Notes: generated by a model not told the origin, from the letters alone. 63,824 nt of DNA from CAYNLG01 sp964397995 (GCA_964397995.1 CAYNLG010000011.1:1-63824); one strand, 5' to 3'; shown: positions 16,084 through 26,408, numbered from the stretch's first letter. Made by a program: numbers and translations.

Positions 16084-18669
16084 ATGGCGCAGCACACGAA
16101 GCGACTCGCGGGACTCGGACTGGCCTTGGTCGCCATTCTGGCGGGGGCGCAGGCGGCCCGGGCGATGGAGGACGTGGCCCATCCGTTCCTGCTCTGGACG
16201 AAGGACGAGGCGGCCGCCATCGCCAAACGCTTGGAGACCGACCCGGCGGCCAAGGTCCAGTACGAGCGGATGGTGGAGTATTCCAAGGATCCGAAGCACG
16301 GGCATCCGACGCTGCTGAACCTCTTCCGCTACATGGTCCTCGGCGACGAAGAGGCCGGCGCCAAGGAGAAGCAGGAGCTTCTGAAGTTTGCCGGCCGCAT
16401 CCCGGAGCCGCTGACGGACGAGTTCAAAAGGATTGCCCAGGGCAAGAAGTGGGTCCGGGGCAACGCGAGCTTCTCGGACCGGCACATGCGCGACGAGCAG
16501 ACGCTGAACGTCCTGCGGTACGACGTTTTCTACGACGAGCTCACGCCGGAGCAGCGGCAGAGGATCCAGGGCTCGTTCCGGGCCTACATCGAGTTCCACC
16601 TCGACGGCCATCGCCCCTGGCACCCCGATTTCCGCTACGGCCGCATGACCTGGCTCCCCAACATGCACTGGCCGCGCACCATCGGCACCCACCTGATGGC
16701 GGTGGCGCTGAAGGACGAGGCGGCCGTCAAGGCGATGTTCGAGTCGACGGGCGGCTTCAAGTACTTCTTTGACGACTACCTGGGCGACGGCCGCTTCTAC
16801 ATGGAGGAGTTCGGGAAGTACTACTCCAACATCGGCACCATGATGATGTATTGCGAAGGACTTCGGCGCCTCGGCCTGGATCAGTACGGCTACGGCTACA
16901 CCGGCAAGGGCGGGGCCACCATGAGGAAGTTCCTCATGATGCACTTCGCCATCGGATACCCCGAGGTGACCGTGCCGGGCGGGCGGGACATCGTCTCGGT
17001 CGTCAGCATGGGCGACACCCCCAGCGACCACTTTGGCCTGCCGGGGTTGGGCGGCGACGTGATCGTGGCGGGGTATCTGCCGGACGGCCAGGGCGGGCAG
17101 CGGAAGTTCGGCGCGTCGCGGATGAACGGCCCGCTGCCGAAGCTGCGGCTGCCGACGTGGTTCGAGATGGGCCACCGCCGCTGGCCCGACGCCGGCTTCG
17201 GCTACTTTCTGGCCAAGATGCGGAAGCCCGGCGACGAGGTCTATTACCCGAGCCTCTACTTCGGCCTCGAACCGATCGGTCCGGGCGACGCCCCGGCGCC
17301 CGACGTCGAGAGCTACGTGGCCATGGAGCGGGGTTTCGCGATGCTCCGGGCGGAGGAGTCGCCGGCGTACTGGGAGTCGCCCAAGCCGGCCGTCGCCCTC
17401 CAGTTCGGCATGTACTACGTCCACTACGCCCACGACTGCTTCTCGCTGCTCGGCTACTACGCCAAGAACCGGCCCATCTATGTCCAGGGCTGGGGGGCGA
17501 AGGGCGGCACCACGAACGAGAGCATCCAGTCGCATCCGCGCGGCTACATCGGAGGGCACCCGTGGCACGACACGGTGCGGGGCCACGCCGGGGGCGTGGT
17601 GGTGGACAACCTCAAGGCTATGCCCATCACGGGGGGCGAGAACGGCTTGGAGCACCACCGCATCCGCCAGGGCTTCCATCCGCCCGTCACGTTTGCCGCC
17701 GGACGCGTCGAGCCCACCGAGGTGACCGACACCCGCTGGGTCTTCAACGAGGAGAAGGACGAGATGGAGGTCGTCCAGGAGAAGACGACGCGCGGCATCT
17801 ACCCGGACGTGGATCTGGAGCGGGGTCTGTTCCTGACCGACGAGTACCTGCTGGACGTCTACTGGCTCCAGAGCAGCCGCCCGCGCCAGTACGACTGGCA
17901 CGTGCTGGGCGCCGGGTCGCACCGCCTGGACGCGAAGCAGGGGTGGAAGGCGACCTCGGAGCTCAACGGCTCGATGCTCTACCGCGACGTCGGCGCCGAG
18001 CAGCCCGAGGGGCACGAGGACAAGACTGACGGGAACGATCTCCGCGACGTCCGCAGGGCCGACCTGGGCGCCGGGACGTGGTCGTCGGTCATCGTGCAGG
18101 ACTGCAACCTGGACGACCCGGCCAAGAGCAAGTTGGGCAAGGCGTGGTACGACCGGGGCGTGGGCGTCCGGGTGACGATGCTGGGCACGCCGGGGACGGT
18201 GGCGTACGCCGGGCGGCCGCCCTCGGGCGGGAAGAAGGGCCCGGCCCCGCTGCCGGAGACGGGCGGGGCGGTCCTGATGGTTCGCCGCCATACCGAGGAC
18301 ACGACGTTCGTCGCGCTGCATGAGCCGTTCGAGGGCGGCGACGCGAAGGCACCCAAGACGGTGCTGGAGGCCGTCGCCCACGAGCCGGAGACGGGCCTTG
18401 CGGTCCGCGTCCGTGGCGAGGGCCTCGACGACCGCGTCCTGATGGCCCTTGGTGACGGCATCGATACCCCGGTGACTCTCGGCGACGGGCAGGAGTCGTT
18501 CACGTTCACCGACTACGGCTTCCTGCGCGTCGGCCGGGGCACGGTCGAGGTCTGGGGCAACGTCGCGGCCATGACGCTGAAGGTCGCGGGCTCGCCGAAA
18601 CTGACCGTCAACGGCAAGCCCGCCCAGGCGACCGTCGCGGGCGGGACGCTGACTTACCAGGGCGAGTAG
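16084..18669 (+). CDS. Secreted heparinase II/III-like (polysaccharide lyase fold) protein
   Basis: An 861-residue exported protein. The signal peptide spans about residues 1-27, ending near ARAM. The mature N-terminus begins HPFLLWTKDEAAAI, the usual opening of alginate-lyase/heparinase-like toroids. A helical region with WLPNMHW, GYGYTGKGGATMRKF and MGHRRWPDAGFGYFL follows. The second half looks like the beta-sheet domain of this fold (HDCFSLLGYYAKNRPIYV). It is a paralogue of the gene at 22732 (shared WLPN, GYTGxGGATMR, WPDAGFGY). I infer a lyase or hydrolase acting on uronate-containing polysaccharide because GH28 proteins lie next to it; the catalytic residues are not certain. GGGAGG precedes ATG 16084. 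Confidence 0.75.
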   Translation: MAQHTKRLAGLGLALVAILAGAQAARAMEDVAHPFLLWTKDEAAAIAKRLETDPAAKVQYERMVEYSKDPKHGHPTLLNLFRYMVLGDEEAGAKEKQELLKFAGRIPEPLTDEFKRIAQGKKWVRGNASFSDRHMRDEQTLNVLRYDVFYDELTPEQRQRIQGSFRAYIEFHLDGHRPWHPDFRYGRMTWLPNMHWPRTIGTHLMAVALKDEAAVKAMFESTGGFKYFFDDYLGDGRFYMEEFGKYYSNIGTMMMYCEGLRRLGLDQYGYGYTGKGGATMRKFLMMHFAIGYPEVTVPGGRDIVSVVSMGDTPSDHFGLPGLGGDVIVAGYLPDGQGGQRKFGASRMNGPLPKLRLPTWFEMGHRRWPDAGFGYFLAKMRKPGDEVYYPSLYFGLEPIGPGDAPAPDVESYVAMERGFAMLRAEESPAYWESPKPAVALQFGMYYVHYAHDCFSLLGYYAKNRPIYVQGWGAKGGTTNESIQSHPRGYIGGHPWHDTVRGHAGGVVVDNLKAMPITGGENGLEHHRIRQGFHPPVTFAAGRVEPTEVTDTRWVFNEEKDEMEVVQEKTTRGIYPDVDLERGLFLTDEYLLDVYWLQSSRPRQYDWHVLGAGSHRLDAKQGWKATSELNGSMLYRDVGAEQPEGHEDKTDGNDLRDVRRADLGAGTWSSVIVQDCNLDDPAKSKLGKAWYDRGVGVRVTMLGTPGTVAYAGRPPSGGKKGPAPLPETGGAVLMVRRHTEDTTFVALHEPFEGGDAKAPKTVLEAVAHEPETGLAVRVRGEGLDDRVLMALGDGIDTPVTLGDGQESFTFTDYGFLRVGRGTVEVWGNVAAMTLKVAGSPKLTVNGKPAQATVAGGTLTYQGE

Positions 18670-18793
18670 CGGCGGCGGACCTGCACGATAGGCGCGACGA
18701 AGAGCCGCTCGTGGTGCGCCCCGTGTATACTATCGTGTCGGACTTCCGCGCGCTTCGAGAGAGTATCGGCGGGGTGGGTGGAAGGGCGAGGGG

Positions 18794-19003
18794 CGTTTTC
18801 GGGTGCGCCAGGCGGGTTTTGGTAAGATGGGCAAGCCGAAACGCGCCCTTTTTTGACACTTTTTCTGCGGTTCCCCGCGGGTTCTGGCCCCCCAATTTCT
18901 AGAAATTGGTCGCCGGATGGCGCGAATTTTCACCTCGTTCCGGCGGCGGCGTATGGCCTGAAGTATTGACGGCCTTTCGGCGGGCGGGGGGCCGTTTTCG
19001 GGT
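18794..19003 (+). repeat. Direct repeat of an 11-mer 199 bp apart
   Basis: CGTTTTCGGGT occurs at 18794-18804 and again at 18993-19003, both in G-rich surroundings and on either side of the palindrome at 18892. It may be a protein-binding site pair or chance in GC-rich DNA. Confidence 0.3.
18892..18909. promoter_or_regulatory. 18-bp perfect palindrome, candidate operator
   Basis: CCAATTTCTAGAAATTGG is its own reverse complement and unusually AT-rich for this genome. It lies 174 bp before the GTG of the first GH28 gene and 223 bp after the preceding stop. A dimeric repressor site for the polysaccharide genes is the simplest reading. Confidence 0.5.
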
Positions 19004-19082
19004 CGCGCCGCGGTGCAGATTTCTGGCATCCGGCCCGGCCGGGCGGTATAGTAGTCCCCCCTGTCAGCCGAAAGGAGCCCCC

Positions 19083-20435
19083 GTGCCGCTCTTCAGCCCG
19101 CTCGACCACGGTGCCGCCGGCGACGGCGCGACCTTCGACACGCGGGCGCTCCAGGCGACCCTCGACGCGTGCCATGCCGCGGGCGGCGGCCGCGTCGCCC
19201 TCCCCGCCGGCAAGGTCTTCCTGACGGCGCCGCTGGAGCTGAAGAGCCACGTCGAGCTCCATCTGGAGGCGGGGTCGCGGCTGGTCTCCTCGACGAACCC
19301 GGACGACTTCCCGGACGAGGTCTTCGCGTGCCTCCTGCACGCCCGGGAGGCCTGCGGCATCGCCGTCACGGGCACGGGGACGATCGACGGCCAGGCCCAC
19401 GCCTTCTGCGACACCTCCGACCGGTACCACTACAAGGGCGTCAAGCGCCGCCCGCAACTCATCGTCTTCGACCGTTGCCGCAAGGTCACGATGCGCGACG
19501 TGACGGTCCTGAACTCGGCGAACTGGGCCATCCACCCGGTCGGATGCCACGACGTGCTCCTCTCGGGCCTGACGATCCTGAACGACCTGCGGGTGCCGAA
19601 CGGCGACGGCATCGACCCGGACCATTGCCGCGACGTCCGCATCTCCGACTGCACCATCGAGTCGGCCGACGACTGTATCGTCATCAAGAACCGGGCGGAG
19701 TACCCCGGCTACGGGCCCTGCGAGAACATCACCGTGACCGGGTGCACGATGGTCTCGACGAGCTGCGCCGTCAAGCTCGGGACGGAGTCCGACGACGATT
19801 TCCGCAACATCATCTTCGACGCCTGCGTCATCCGGGGTACCAACCGGGCCCTGGGCATCCAGCTGCGCGACCACGGGACCATCGAGAACGTGCTGTTCTC
19901 GAACATGATCATCGAGACGCGGCACTTCAGCCCGGGGTGGTGGGGCCGGGCGGAGCCGATCTACGTGACGGCCATCCACCGGGCCCCCGGGACGACACTG
20001 GGCCGCGTCAGGCACGTCCGTTTCTCGAACGTCCTCTGCCGGGCCGAGAACGGGGTGTTCGTGTGCGGGAGCGCCGATTCGCCCATCGAGGACCTGCTGC
20101 TGGAGAACGTGCGGGTCGAGATCGACCACCGGTCGAAGTGGCCGGGCGGATGGCACGACCGCCGGCCCTGCATGAGCCCGCGGACCGATTTCGGCATCGA
20201 GCCCGAGAAGGACGTCGGCCTGTACGAGCATCCGACGGTCGGCTTCTTCCTGGAACACGCTCGGGGCGTCACGCTGCGTCACTGCGAGGTGGCCTGGGGC
20301 GAGCCGCGCCGCGACCATTGGCGGCACGCGATCGAGGCCCACGCCGTGGAGGACCTGCGGCTGGAGGATTTCCGGGGCGACGCCGCCCACGAGGGGGTGG
20401 AGGCGATTGTGCAGCATGGGGAGCCGCTCCGGTAG
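19083..20435 (+). CDS. GH28-like parallel beta-helix glycosidase
   Basis: A 450-residue right-handed beta-helix of the polygalacturonase family, which hydrolyses galacturonan or rhamnogalacturonan-type bonds. The start shows the pectate-lyase-superfamily opening (LDHGAAGDGATFDTRALQ). Family acidic motifs appear as NGDGIDPD and SADDCIVIK. The usual GHG/RIK signature is not plain, so substrate and even activity are uncertain. No signal peptide is seen, so it may act inside the cell on imported oligosaccharides. I chose GTG 19083, preceded by AAAGGAGC at good distance; the longer in-frame start at 18906 lies in the non-coding region. An alpha/beta hydrolase gene follows after 34 bp. Confidence 0.85.
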   Translation: MPLFSPLDHGAAGDGATFDTRALQATLDACHAAGGGRVALPAGKVFLTAPLELKSHVELHLEAGSRLVSSTNPDDFPDEVFACLLHAREACGIAVTGTGTIDGQAHAFCDTSDRYHYKGVKRRPQLIVFDRCRKVTMRDVTVLNSANWAIHPVGCHDVLLSGLTILNDLRVPNGDGIDPDHCRDVRISDCTIESADDCIVIKNRAEYPGYGPCENITVTGCTMVSTSCAVKLGTESDDDFRNIIFDACVIRGTNRALGIQLRDHGTIENVLFSNMIIETRHFSPGWWGRAEPIYVTAIHRAPGTTLGRVRHVRFSNVLCRAENGVFVCGSADSPIEDLLLENVRVEIDHRSKWPGGWHDRRPCMSPRTDFGIEPEKDVGLYEHPTVGFFLEHARGVTLRHCEVAWGEPRRDHWRHAIEAHAVEDLRLEDFRGDAAHEGVEAIVQHGEPLR

Positions 20436-20469
20436 GGCCGGCGCGGCTGGGGGGAAAGCGAGGACCACC

Positions 20470-21297
20470 ATGACCGGACGCATTGTGCGCGACGTGCCGT
20501 TCGCCCGCCCGGGCGGACGTCGGGAGCCGCTGCTTTTGGACCTGTACCTGCCGGAGGGCCGCGGACCGCATCCCGCGGTGCTGTGGATCTGCGGCGGAGG
20601 CTGGCGGGGCATGAGCAAGCGGGGCGCCGAGCGGGTGGCGGCGTGGCTTGCGGACTTCGGCCTCGCGGTCGTGCCCTTCGAGTACCGCCTGACCGACGAG
20701 GCCATCCACCCGGCCCAGATCCGCGACGCCAAGGCCGCCGTTCGGTGGGTCCGGGCCCACGCCTCGGAGTTCGGGCTCGACCCGTCGCGACTCGGCGTTT
20801 GGGGCGACTCGGCCGGCGGGCACTTGGCGGAACTCGTCGGATCAAGCGGTGGTCTCGAGACCTTCGGCCCGCCGGACGACCTGGCGGACGTTTCCGACAC
20901 CGTCCGGGCCGTCTGCGCGTTCTACCCGCCGGCGGACTTCACGACGTGGCCGGTGCGGCACGAGGAGGCCGTGCGCGATCTGCTGGGCGGGTGGCCGGAC
21001 GAGGTGCCGGACGTGGCCCGTAGCGCCAGCCCCATCACCTACGTCTCGCCCGCGACGCCGCCCCATCTCGTCGTCCACGGCGACCGCGACGAGATCGTGC
21101 CGATCGAGCAGTCGTACACCTACTGCGATGCCTTGGTCGAGGCCGGCGTAATGGTCGACCTGATCGTTCTGCCTGGCGTCGGCCACTCGGGCGAGGACCT
21201 CTACGGCAGCGAAAAGGTCCAGGCGCGGGTGCTGAGGTTCTTCAAGAAGCGGTTGGCCCGCGGACCCGCCCGACAGGCCCTCGCGGGGAGGAGTTAG
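20470..21297 (+). CDS. Alpha/beta hydrolase, probable carbohydrate esterase
   Basis: A 275-residue serine hydrolase of the BD-FAE/hormone-sensitive-lipase type. Oxyanion loop WICGGGW (the usual His-Gly-Gly has Cys in place of His), nucleophile Ser114 in GDSAGGHLA, acid in GDRDEIVP and His in GVGHSG. No signal peptide. It lies between two GH28 genes, 5 bp before the second, so removal of acetyl or similar ester groups from pectin-like oligosaccharides is a reasonable guess. ATG 20470 is chosen because upstream in-frame codons overlap the previous gene. Confidence 0.82.
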   Translation: MTGRIVRDVPFARPGGRREPLLLDLYLPEGRGPHPAVLWICGGGWRGMSKRGAERVAAWLADFGLAVVPFEYRLTDEAIHPAQIRDAKAAVRWVRAHASEFGLDPSRLGVWGDSAGGHLAELVGSSGGLETFGPPDDLADVSDTVRAVCAFYPPADFTTWPVRHEEAVRDLLGGWPDEVPDVARSASPITYVSPATPPHLVVHGDRDEIVPIEQSYTYCDALVEAGVMVDLIVLPGVGHSGEDLYGSEKVQARVLRFFKKRLARGPARQALAGRS

Positions 21298-21302
21298 ACG
21301 GC

Positions 21303-22730
21303 ATGCCGACGACGTTCGATGTGACGGACTTCGGGGCGATTCCCGACGGGGAGACGCTCGCGACGAAGGCCATCCAGGAGGCGCTCGACGCGGCGGGCAA
21401 GCAGGGTGGCGGCACGGTCGTCGTCCCGCCGGGCACGTTCCCCACGGGGACACTTCACCTGCGGAGCTTCGTGACGCTGGAACTCGCGACCGGGGCGCGG
21501 CTCCTGGGCTCGCCGCGCATGGAGGACTACCCCGAGGCCTCGTGGAACCGGGAACGCGACCGCCATCGGCACCACCTGCTCGTGGCCGACGAGGTGGAGG
21601 GGGTGACGATCCGTGGCGGGGGAACGATCGATGGCAACGGGCCGGCGTTCTGGAAGCCGCAGAAGGCCGAGCGGACGTGGATCGGCGCGAAGCACCCCCG
21701 TGTCTGCCCGATGCTCGAGTTCCGCCGGTGCCGCGACCTGCGGATCTTGGACGTCACGATCACGAACTCCCCCGGCTGGACGGTCCACACGTGGGTCTGC
21801 GACCGGGTGTGGCTGCGCGGGGTCAAGCTGCTCAATCACATGTTCGGGCCGAACACGGACGGGTTCGACATCGACGCCTGCCGCGACGTCTTCATCAGCG
21901 ATTGCCACGTCGAGTGCGGTGACGACGCGATTGTCCTCAAGACCACGCCCGACGCCGGCCGCAGCCTCGAACGCGTCACCGTCACGAACTGCGTCCTGCG
22001 GACCCACTGCGTGGGCCTGAAGACGGGGGCGAACGAGTCGTACTTTCCGATGCGGCAGATCACGTTCTCCAACTGCGTCGTCTACGGCTGCACGCGGGCG
22101 GTGGGCTTCTACAGCTGGCGCGGCTCGATGCAGGAAGACATCGCCGTTTCGAACATCGTCTGCGACACCGACTGCGGGTTCATCCTGAACCGGCCGATCC
22201 ACATCGACGTGCGGAGCGAGGACGGGGCGGCCCCGAGCGGGCTGCGGAACGTCCGCATCTCGAACCTGGTAGCCCGCACCGACGGGCGGGTCCTCATGAC
22301 CGCCGCCGACGGCGGGACCGTCGAGAACGTCCTTCTGCGCGACGTCCAGCTCATCTATCCGGCGCTCGACGACCCGGCGGCCACGGGCGCGGAGGCCAGG
22401 AGCGCCCAGTTCTCGAACCACAGCCCGGAGGCCCGTGTGGCCCGGGCGGCTGTGGTGGCCGACGGGTTGCGGAACCTCGTCGTCGAGGACCTCGAGGTCC
22501 AGTGGCCGGACCCGGACCGCGCCGCCGACTGGTGGGACGGGCCGAAGCAGGAGAACAGTTCCACCCGGGCGTATCCGCGGGCCGACGACGCGGCCGGCGA
22601 CCCGCCCATGCACGCCTTCTGGGGGCGGAACCTGGAGGGTGGTCGGCTTCACGCCCCCGGCGCGGCCGCCAACCGGCCGGACGTCGAGGCCGTCCACCTG
22701 GAAGGCTCCACGCTCGAAATCGAGGGATGA
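21303..22730 (+). CDS. GH28-like parallel beta-helix glycosidase (second copy)
   Basis: A 475-residue beta-helix protein related to the gene at 19083. It opens DVTDFGAIPDGETLATKAIQ. The GH28 acidic motifs are NTDGFDID and CGDDAIVLK, closer to the family pattern than in the first copy. No signal peptide. GGGGAGGAG precedes the start ATG 21303. The stop is 1 bp from the next ATG, in one operon with the esterase and the following exported protein. Probable role: hydrolysis of galacturonide or rhamnogalacturonide oligomers; the exact bond is not predictable. Confidence 0.86.
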   Translation: MPTTFDVTDFGAIPDGETLATKAIQEALDAAGKQGGGTVVVPPGTFPTGTLHLRSFVTLELATGARLLGSPRMEDYPEASWNRERDRHRHHLLVADEVEGVTIRGGGTIDGNGPAFWKPQKAERTWIGAKHPRVCPMLEFRRCRDLRILDVTITNSPGWTVHTWVCDRVWLRGVKLLNHMFGPNTDGFDIDACRDVFISDCHVECGDDAIVLKTTPDAGRSLERVTVTNCVLRTHCVGLKTGANESYFPMRQITFSNCVVYGCTRAVGFYSWRGSMQEDIAVSNIVCDTDCGFILNRPIHIDVRSEDGAAPSGLRNVRISNLVARTDGRVLMTAADGGTVENVLLRDVQLIYPALDDPAATGAEARSAQFSNHSPEARVARAAVVADGLRNLVVEDLEVQWPDPDRAADWWDGPKQENSSTRAYPRADDAAGDPPMHAFWGRNLEGGRLHAPGAAANRPDVEAVHLEGSTLEIEG

Positions 22731-22731
22731 C

Positions 22732-25700
22732 ATGACCCGCCACCGACCTTGGGCGGCCCGGCTTCTGGCCGGGGCGCTGTGTGTCCTTGCGCTGGGCGCG
22801 GCGACGCCCGCCCCGGCCGCCGACCACCCGTTCCTCCTGTGGACGCCGGAGGAGGCGGCCGCGCTCAGAGAGACCATCGAGACCGAAGCCTGGGCCCGCG
22901 AGGCGTACGAGGCCCTGCCGAAGGGCGGTGACGAGGCCCTGCCGAATCTGGTCCGCTACGGCGTCATGGGCGACGCGGCCGCTGGCGAGGCCGAGAAGCA
23001 GGCCCTCCTCAAGGGCAAGGGGGGGCGGCTGGCCCAGGCGTTCCGCTACGACGTGCTCTACGACCTGCTCTCGCCTGAGGAGCGGTCCAGGGTCGAGAAG
23101 CGGTTCCGCGACGAGGTCCGCGGTGCCGTCAAACGGATGGCCCACAACCCCTACACCCGCATCAACTGGCTGCCGAACATCACGTACGTCTGGTACCGCG
23201 ACCTGCACGTCGTGGCCTTGGTGCTGCGGGACAAGACCCTGGTCCGGGAGATCTTCGAGAGCCCGTTCGGCTTCAAGTGGTACCTGGACGATTACCTGTG
23301 CGACCTGGGCTTCTACAACGAGGAGTTCGGGAAGCAGTTCGTCCGGGCGGGGGCGCTCATGCTGTGGATGCGGGGGGCCGACCGCCTGGGCTGGACCGAG
23401 ATGGGCTCCGGCTACACCGGCGAGGGCGGGGCGACGATGCGCGGCTACGTGGAGANNNNNNNNNNAGGCCTCCAGCCTCGGCACCGACCTCCTTTCGGCG
23501 CACGACGCGCAGTTCAGCAAGCGCTACGTCGAGCGCATCCAGGAGGTCCCGGTGGAGGCATTGCAGGCCGTGGCTGGGCTCCGGCTACACCGGCGAGGGC
23601 GGGGCGACGATGCGCGGCTACGTGGAGAGCCTGCTCCGGATCGGGATGCCGGCGGTGGACCTGGGGACCACGCGGCCGCACATCCCGCGGCTGACGATGG
23701 GCGATGCGAAGGGCGCCCGCGGGATGCCGGCGTACGGGTTCCAGCACCACCTCGCGCCGGGGTGGCTCGTGGACCGGCCCGCCGGCCGCGTGAGCGAGTA
23801 CCACGGCGGCCACCTGCCGCAATGGGTCTGGTTCGAGATCGCCCACAAGAAGTGGCCGGACGCCGGGTTCGGGTACATCCTGGCGGCGCGGCGGGCGCCG
23901 GACGAGCGGCGGTATCACCCGACGCTGTACTTCGGGCTGGACCCGGTGGACCCGGAGCGGGTGGCGGCCCCGCCGGGGGTGAGCGGGGTGTACCCGGAGC
24001 GGGGCCTCGTGGTGCTGCGTGCCGAGGAGGGGCCGGACTACTGGACCTCGGCCGCGCCGGCCGTGGGGATGCGGCTGGCGACGCCGTACGCCCACCACAT
24101 CCAGGACTGCTTCTGCCTGACGGGCTTCTATGCCCACAACCGGCCGATCTTCGTCAACCGCCAGATGTCGACCAACTACTCGGGGGTGGACCCGAGCTAC
24201 TCGAACTCGCTGCGCAGCCACTCCGGGGTGATGGTCGATTTCGCGGACCCGAAGACGGTGGGCGTGGTGCCGACGCGGCACCATTTCGGCGCGGGGGCGA
24301 AGTTTGCCTCCGGGCGGGGCAGCGGCATCTTCGACGGGGTCGACCAGACGCGGGCCCTGGTGCTCACGCGCGACTACCTGCTCGACGCCTCGCACCTCGT
24401 GAGTGACCGGCCCCGCCATTACGAGTGGTTCGTCCAGGCGATGGGCCACGCCTGCCCCGGCGAGCCGGACGCGTGGACGCCGTCGCAGGACCTGGCCGGG
24501 TCGCTCTTCGATGTGCGGCGGGAGCGGTCGCTGGAGACGGACGAGACGTGGTCCGTGACGTCGGTCCAGACCTCCGGCGGAGCGCACCGCGCGTACAGCG
24601 GTTTCGGCCCGCGCTGGTTCGAGCGCCGCGTCGGCGTGCGGACCGAGATGCTCGGCGAGCCGGGGACCACGGCGTACCACGCGTGGGCGCCGGTGGTGGC
24701 CGACGCCTCCGGCCGCTGGTGGAGCCGCGACCGGTTCGCCTACGGCGAGGACGAGCCGGCGGCGGTGCTCGTGGCCGCCATCCGGAAGGCCCCAGCGACG
24801 ATGTTCGTCGCCCTGCACGAGCCCTTCGACGGGAAGCGGCGGCTGCGCGGGATGCGCGAGGTGGCCCGGACCGACGACGCGGTGGCCGTCTGCATCGAGG
24901 CCGCCGGCGGCGCGTGGCGCGACTATGTCCTCCTGCGCTTCGGCGACAAGCAGGACGAGCCCGTCACCCTCGGGCCGCCCACCGAACGGTTCACCTTCAC
25001 CGGCTACGCCTGGTGCCGCGTGGGGCAGAACGGCGTGCAGGCCGAGGGCGACCTTGGGGTGTGCCAGGTCTTCCTCGGCGACGCTCCCGGGAATCTGACA
25101 CTGGACGGCGCGGCAAAGGCGGCCGCCGTCCGCGAGGGATACCTCGTCTATCCTGAGGGCGCGGACTGGCCGGCGCCGGACGGCGCGGCCCGGAAGGCCG
25201 ACCCGGCGGCCCATCCGTCGGAGCCCGAGCCGGGGCCGATCGCGGTGTGGTGGTCGCGGCCGGTGGCGCTCGGTGTCCCCGCGGGGGGGACGGGCACCGC
25301 CACGCTGCACCTGCGGAACGAAGGCCTGGTGCCGGTGAGCGGGCGGCTGCGGCTGGAGGGATCGGATGGCCTGCGGGTCCGGCCGCGCGACGTGGCAGTC
25401 GATGCCTTCCCGCCGGGCGGCGAGCGGGCCATCGAGGTGACGGTCGACGCCGCCGGGGCGCCCTTCAGCGAGCTGCTCCGCGTGACCGTGAGTGCAGGCG
25501 ACACCGGCGCACCGGTCCAGCGCGAGGCGCTCCGCGTCGCCAACGGCGTCTGCGTCGAGCACACGCAACTCCACCTGGGCGACCCGTGCAAGACGATCTA
25601 CGCGCCGACGTACGTGGCGCGGTACTATTACATGGACTCGAGCGCGGCCGCGCTGCTGCTCGACGGCGACGGGTTCCGACGGTCGGATGCCTCGTCGAAC

Positions 25701-26408
25701 ACGCTGCCGACGCTGCTCCGGTACGGGACGGACTCTCGCGGCCGCGAGGGCTGGCAGGAGCACCGGGCGCGCAAGTTCCCGTACTTCGTGCCGGTGGTGG
25801 TGCCGGGCGAGGAGGGCGCGCCGCCGCTCGTGTACGAGGCGGGCCGTCATGCCCACGGCACGACGGGCGGGCTGGAGCACTGGTTCGCGGAGGACTGGAT
25901 CGTCTGCCGCTTCCGCGACGCCGAGGACGGTGAGCGGATCGCCTTCGACTGGCACCCGCCCAGCCGCAAGAACGCCCTGCCGGACGCCATCGCCGGGCGG
26001 CGGGAGGACCTGATGCGCGAGACGGCGCCGGGCGCGGTGCTGGTCGCGACGCCCGACGGCAAGGTCATCGACGCGACCGAGATCGACAGCCGCGGGCGGC
26101 TCGAGATGCGGCTGCCGAAGGGTGTCGGCCCGGAGGTGGCCGCCGTCTTTCGCCGGCCCCACGGGTATCGCCTCGGCGAAGCGACGCTGTACCCGGCCGG
26201 GGCGCGGGTCGAGAAACGCCTCGTCACGCACCCCGGCCCGGCGCCGGTCGGGTTCACGTTCTGCACGGCCGAGCGGTTCCCGGCCCTGGTGACGCGGTGG
26301 TTGGCGGACGTGCCGACGGGCGAGGCGCGGCCGATCGAGCGGGGCACCTACAACGGGGCCTTCATGCCGCACCTGGAAGCCCCGAAGGCGCCGCGGGCCC
26401 CGCACTAG
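22732..26408 (+). CDS. Secreted heparinase II/III-like protein, interrupted by an assembly gap
   Basis: One gene split by a faulty join. The left part (from ATG 22732) has a signal peptide ending near APAA, then HPFLLWTPEEAAALRE. The right part continues from the repeated GSGYTGEGGATMRGY through WPDAGFGYIL, the beta-domain, an Ig-like domain (about GVPAGGTGTATLHLRNEG) and a C-terminal unknown domain. A 54-bp segment (23402-23455) recurs exactly at 23575-23628. Removing 173 bp (23403-23575) joins the frames and gives one 1167-residue protein. As drawn, the gap and about 109 foreign bases break it. It is a paralogue of the protein at 16084 with a longer C-terminus. Lyase activity on polyuronate is inferred from fold and neighbours. 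Confidence 0.8.
23402..23628 (+). repeat. 54-bp exact duplication flanking the scaffold gap
   Basis: Bases 23402-23455 and 23575-23628 are identical and both encode GSGYTGEGGATMRGYVE. They are best read as the overlapping ends of two contigs that were placed side by side instead of merged. Confidence 0.85.
23456..23574. other. Scaffold gap (10 N) plus about 109 bp of chimeric contig end
   Basis: Ten N at 23456-23465 are followed by sequence unrelated to the surrounding gene. Translated from 23468 it reads as the end of an M16-type zinc peptidase (LSAHDAQFSKRYVERIQEV, then EALQAVA). It is probably a chimeric contig tip from elsewhere in the same or a related genome. Confidence 0.75.

Larger units (their letters stand above)
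18670..19082. other. 413-bp intergenic region with palindrome and short direct repeats
   Basis: No gene is visible here. It contains an 18-bp perfect palindrome (18892-18909), a repeated 11-mer (18794-18804 and 18993-19003), T-rich patches (18849-18866) and -10-like hexamers TATACT (18726-18731) and TATAGT (19047-19052) without good -35 partners. It precedes the GH28/esterase genes, so it is probably their control region. Confidence 0.6.

Noticed and set aside
18711..18902. 63-codon + strand frame in the intergenic region
   Set aside because: No ribosome site, no recognisable motif, and it overlaps T-rich patches and the palindrome.
23466..23574. M16 peptidase fragment as a real insertion
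   Set aside because: It begins at a run of N and ends at an exact repeat of the sequence before the gap; an assembly chimera explains all of it.
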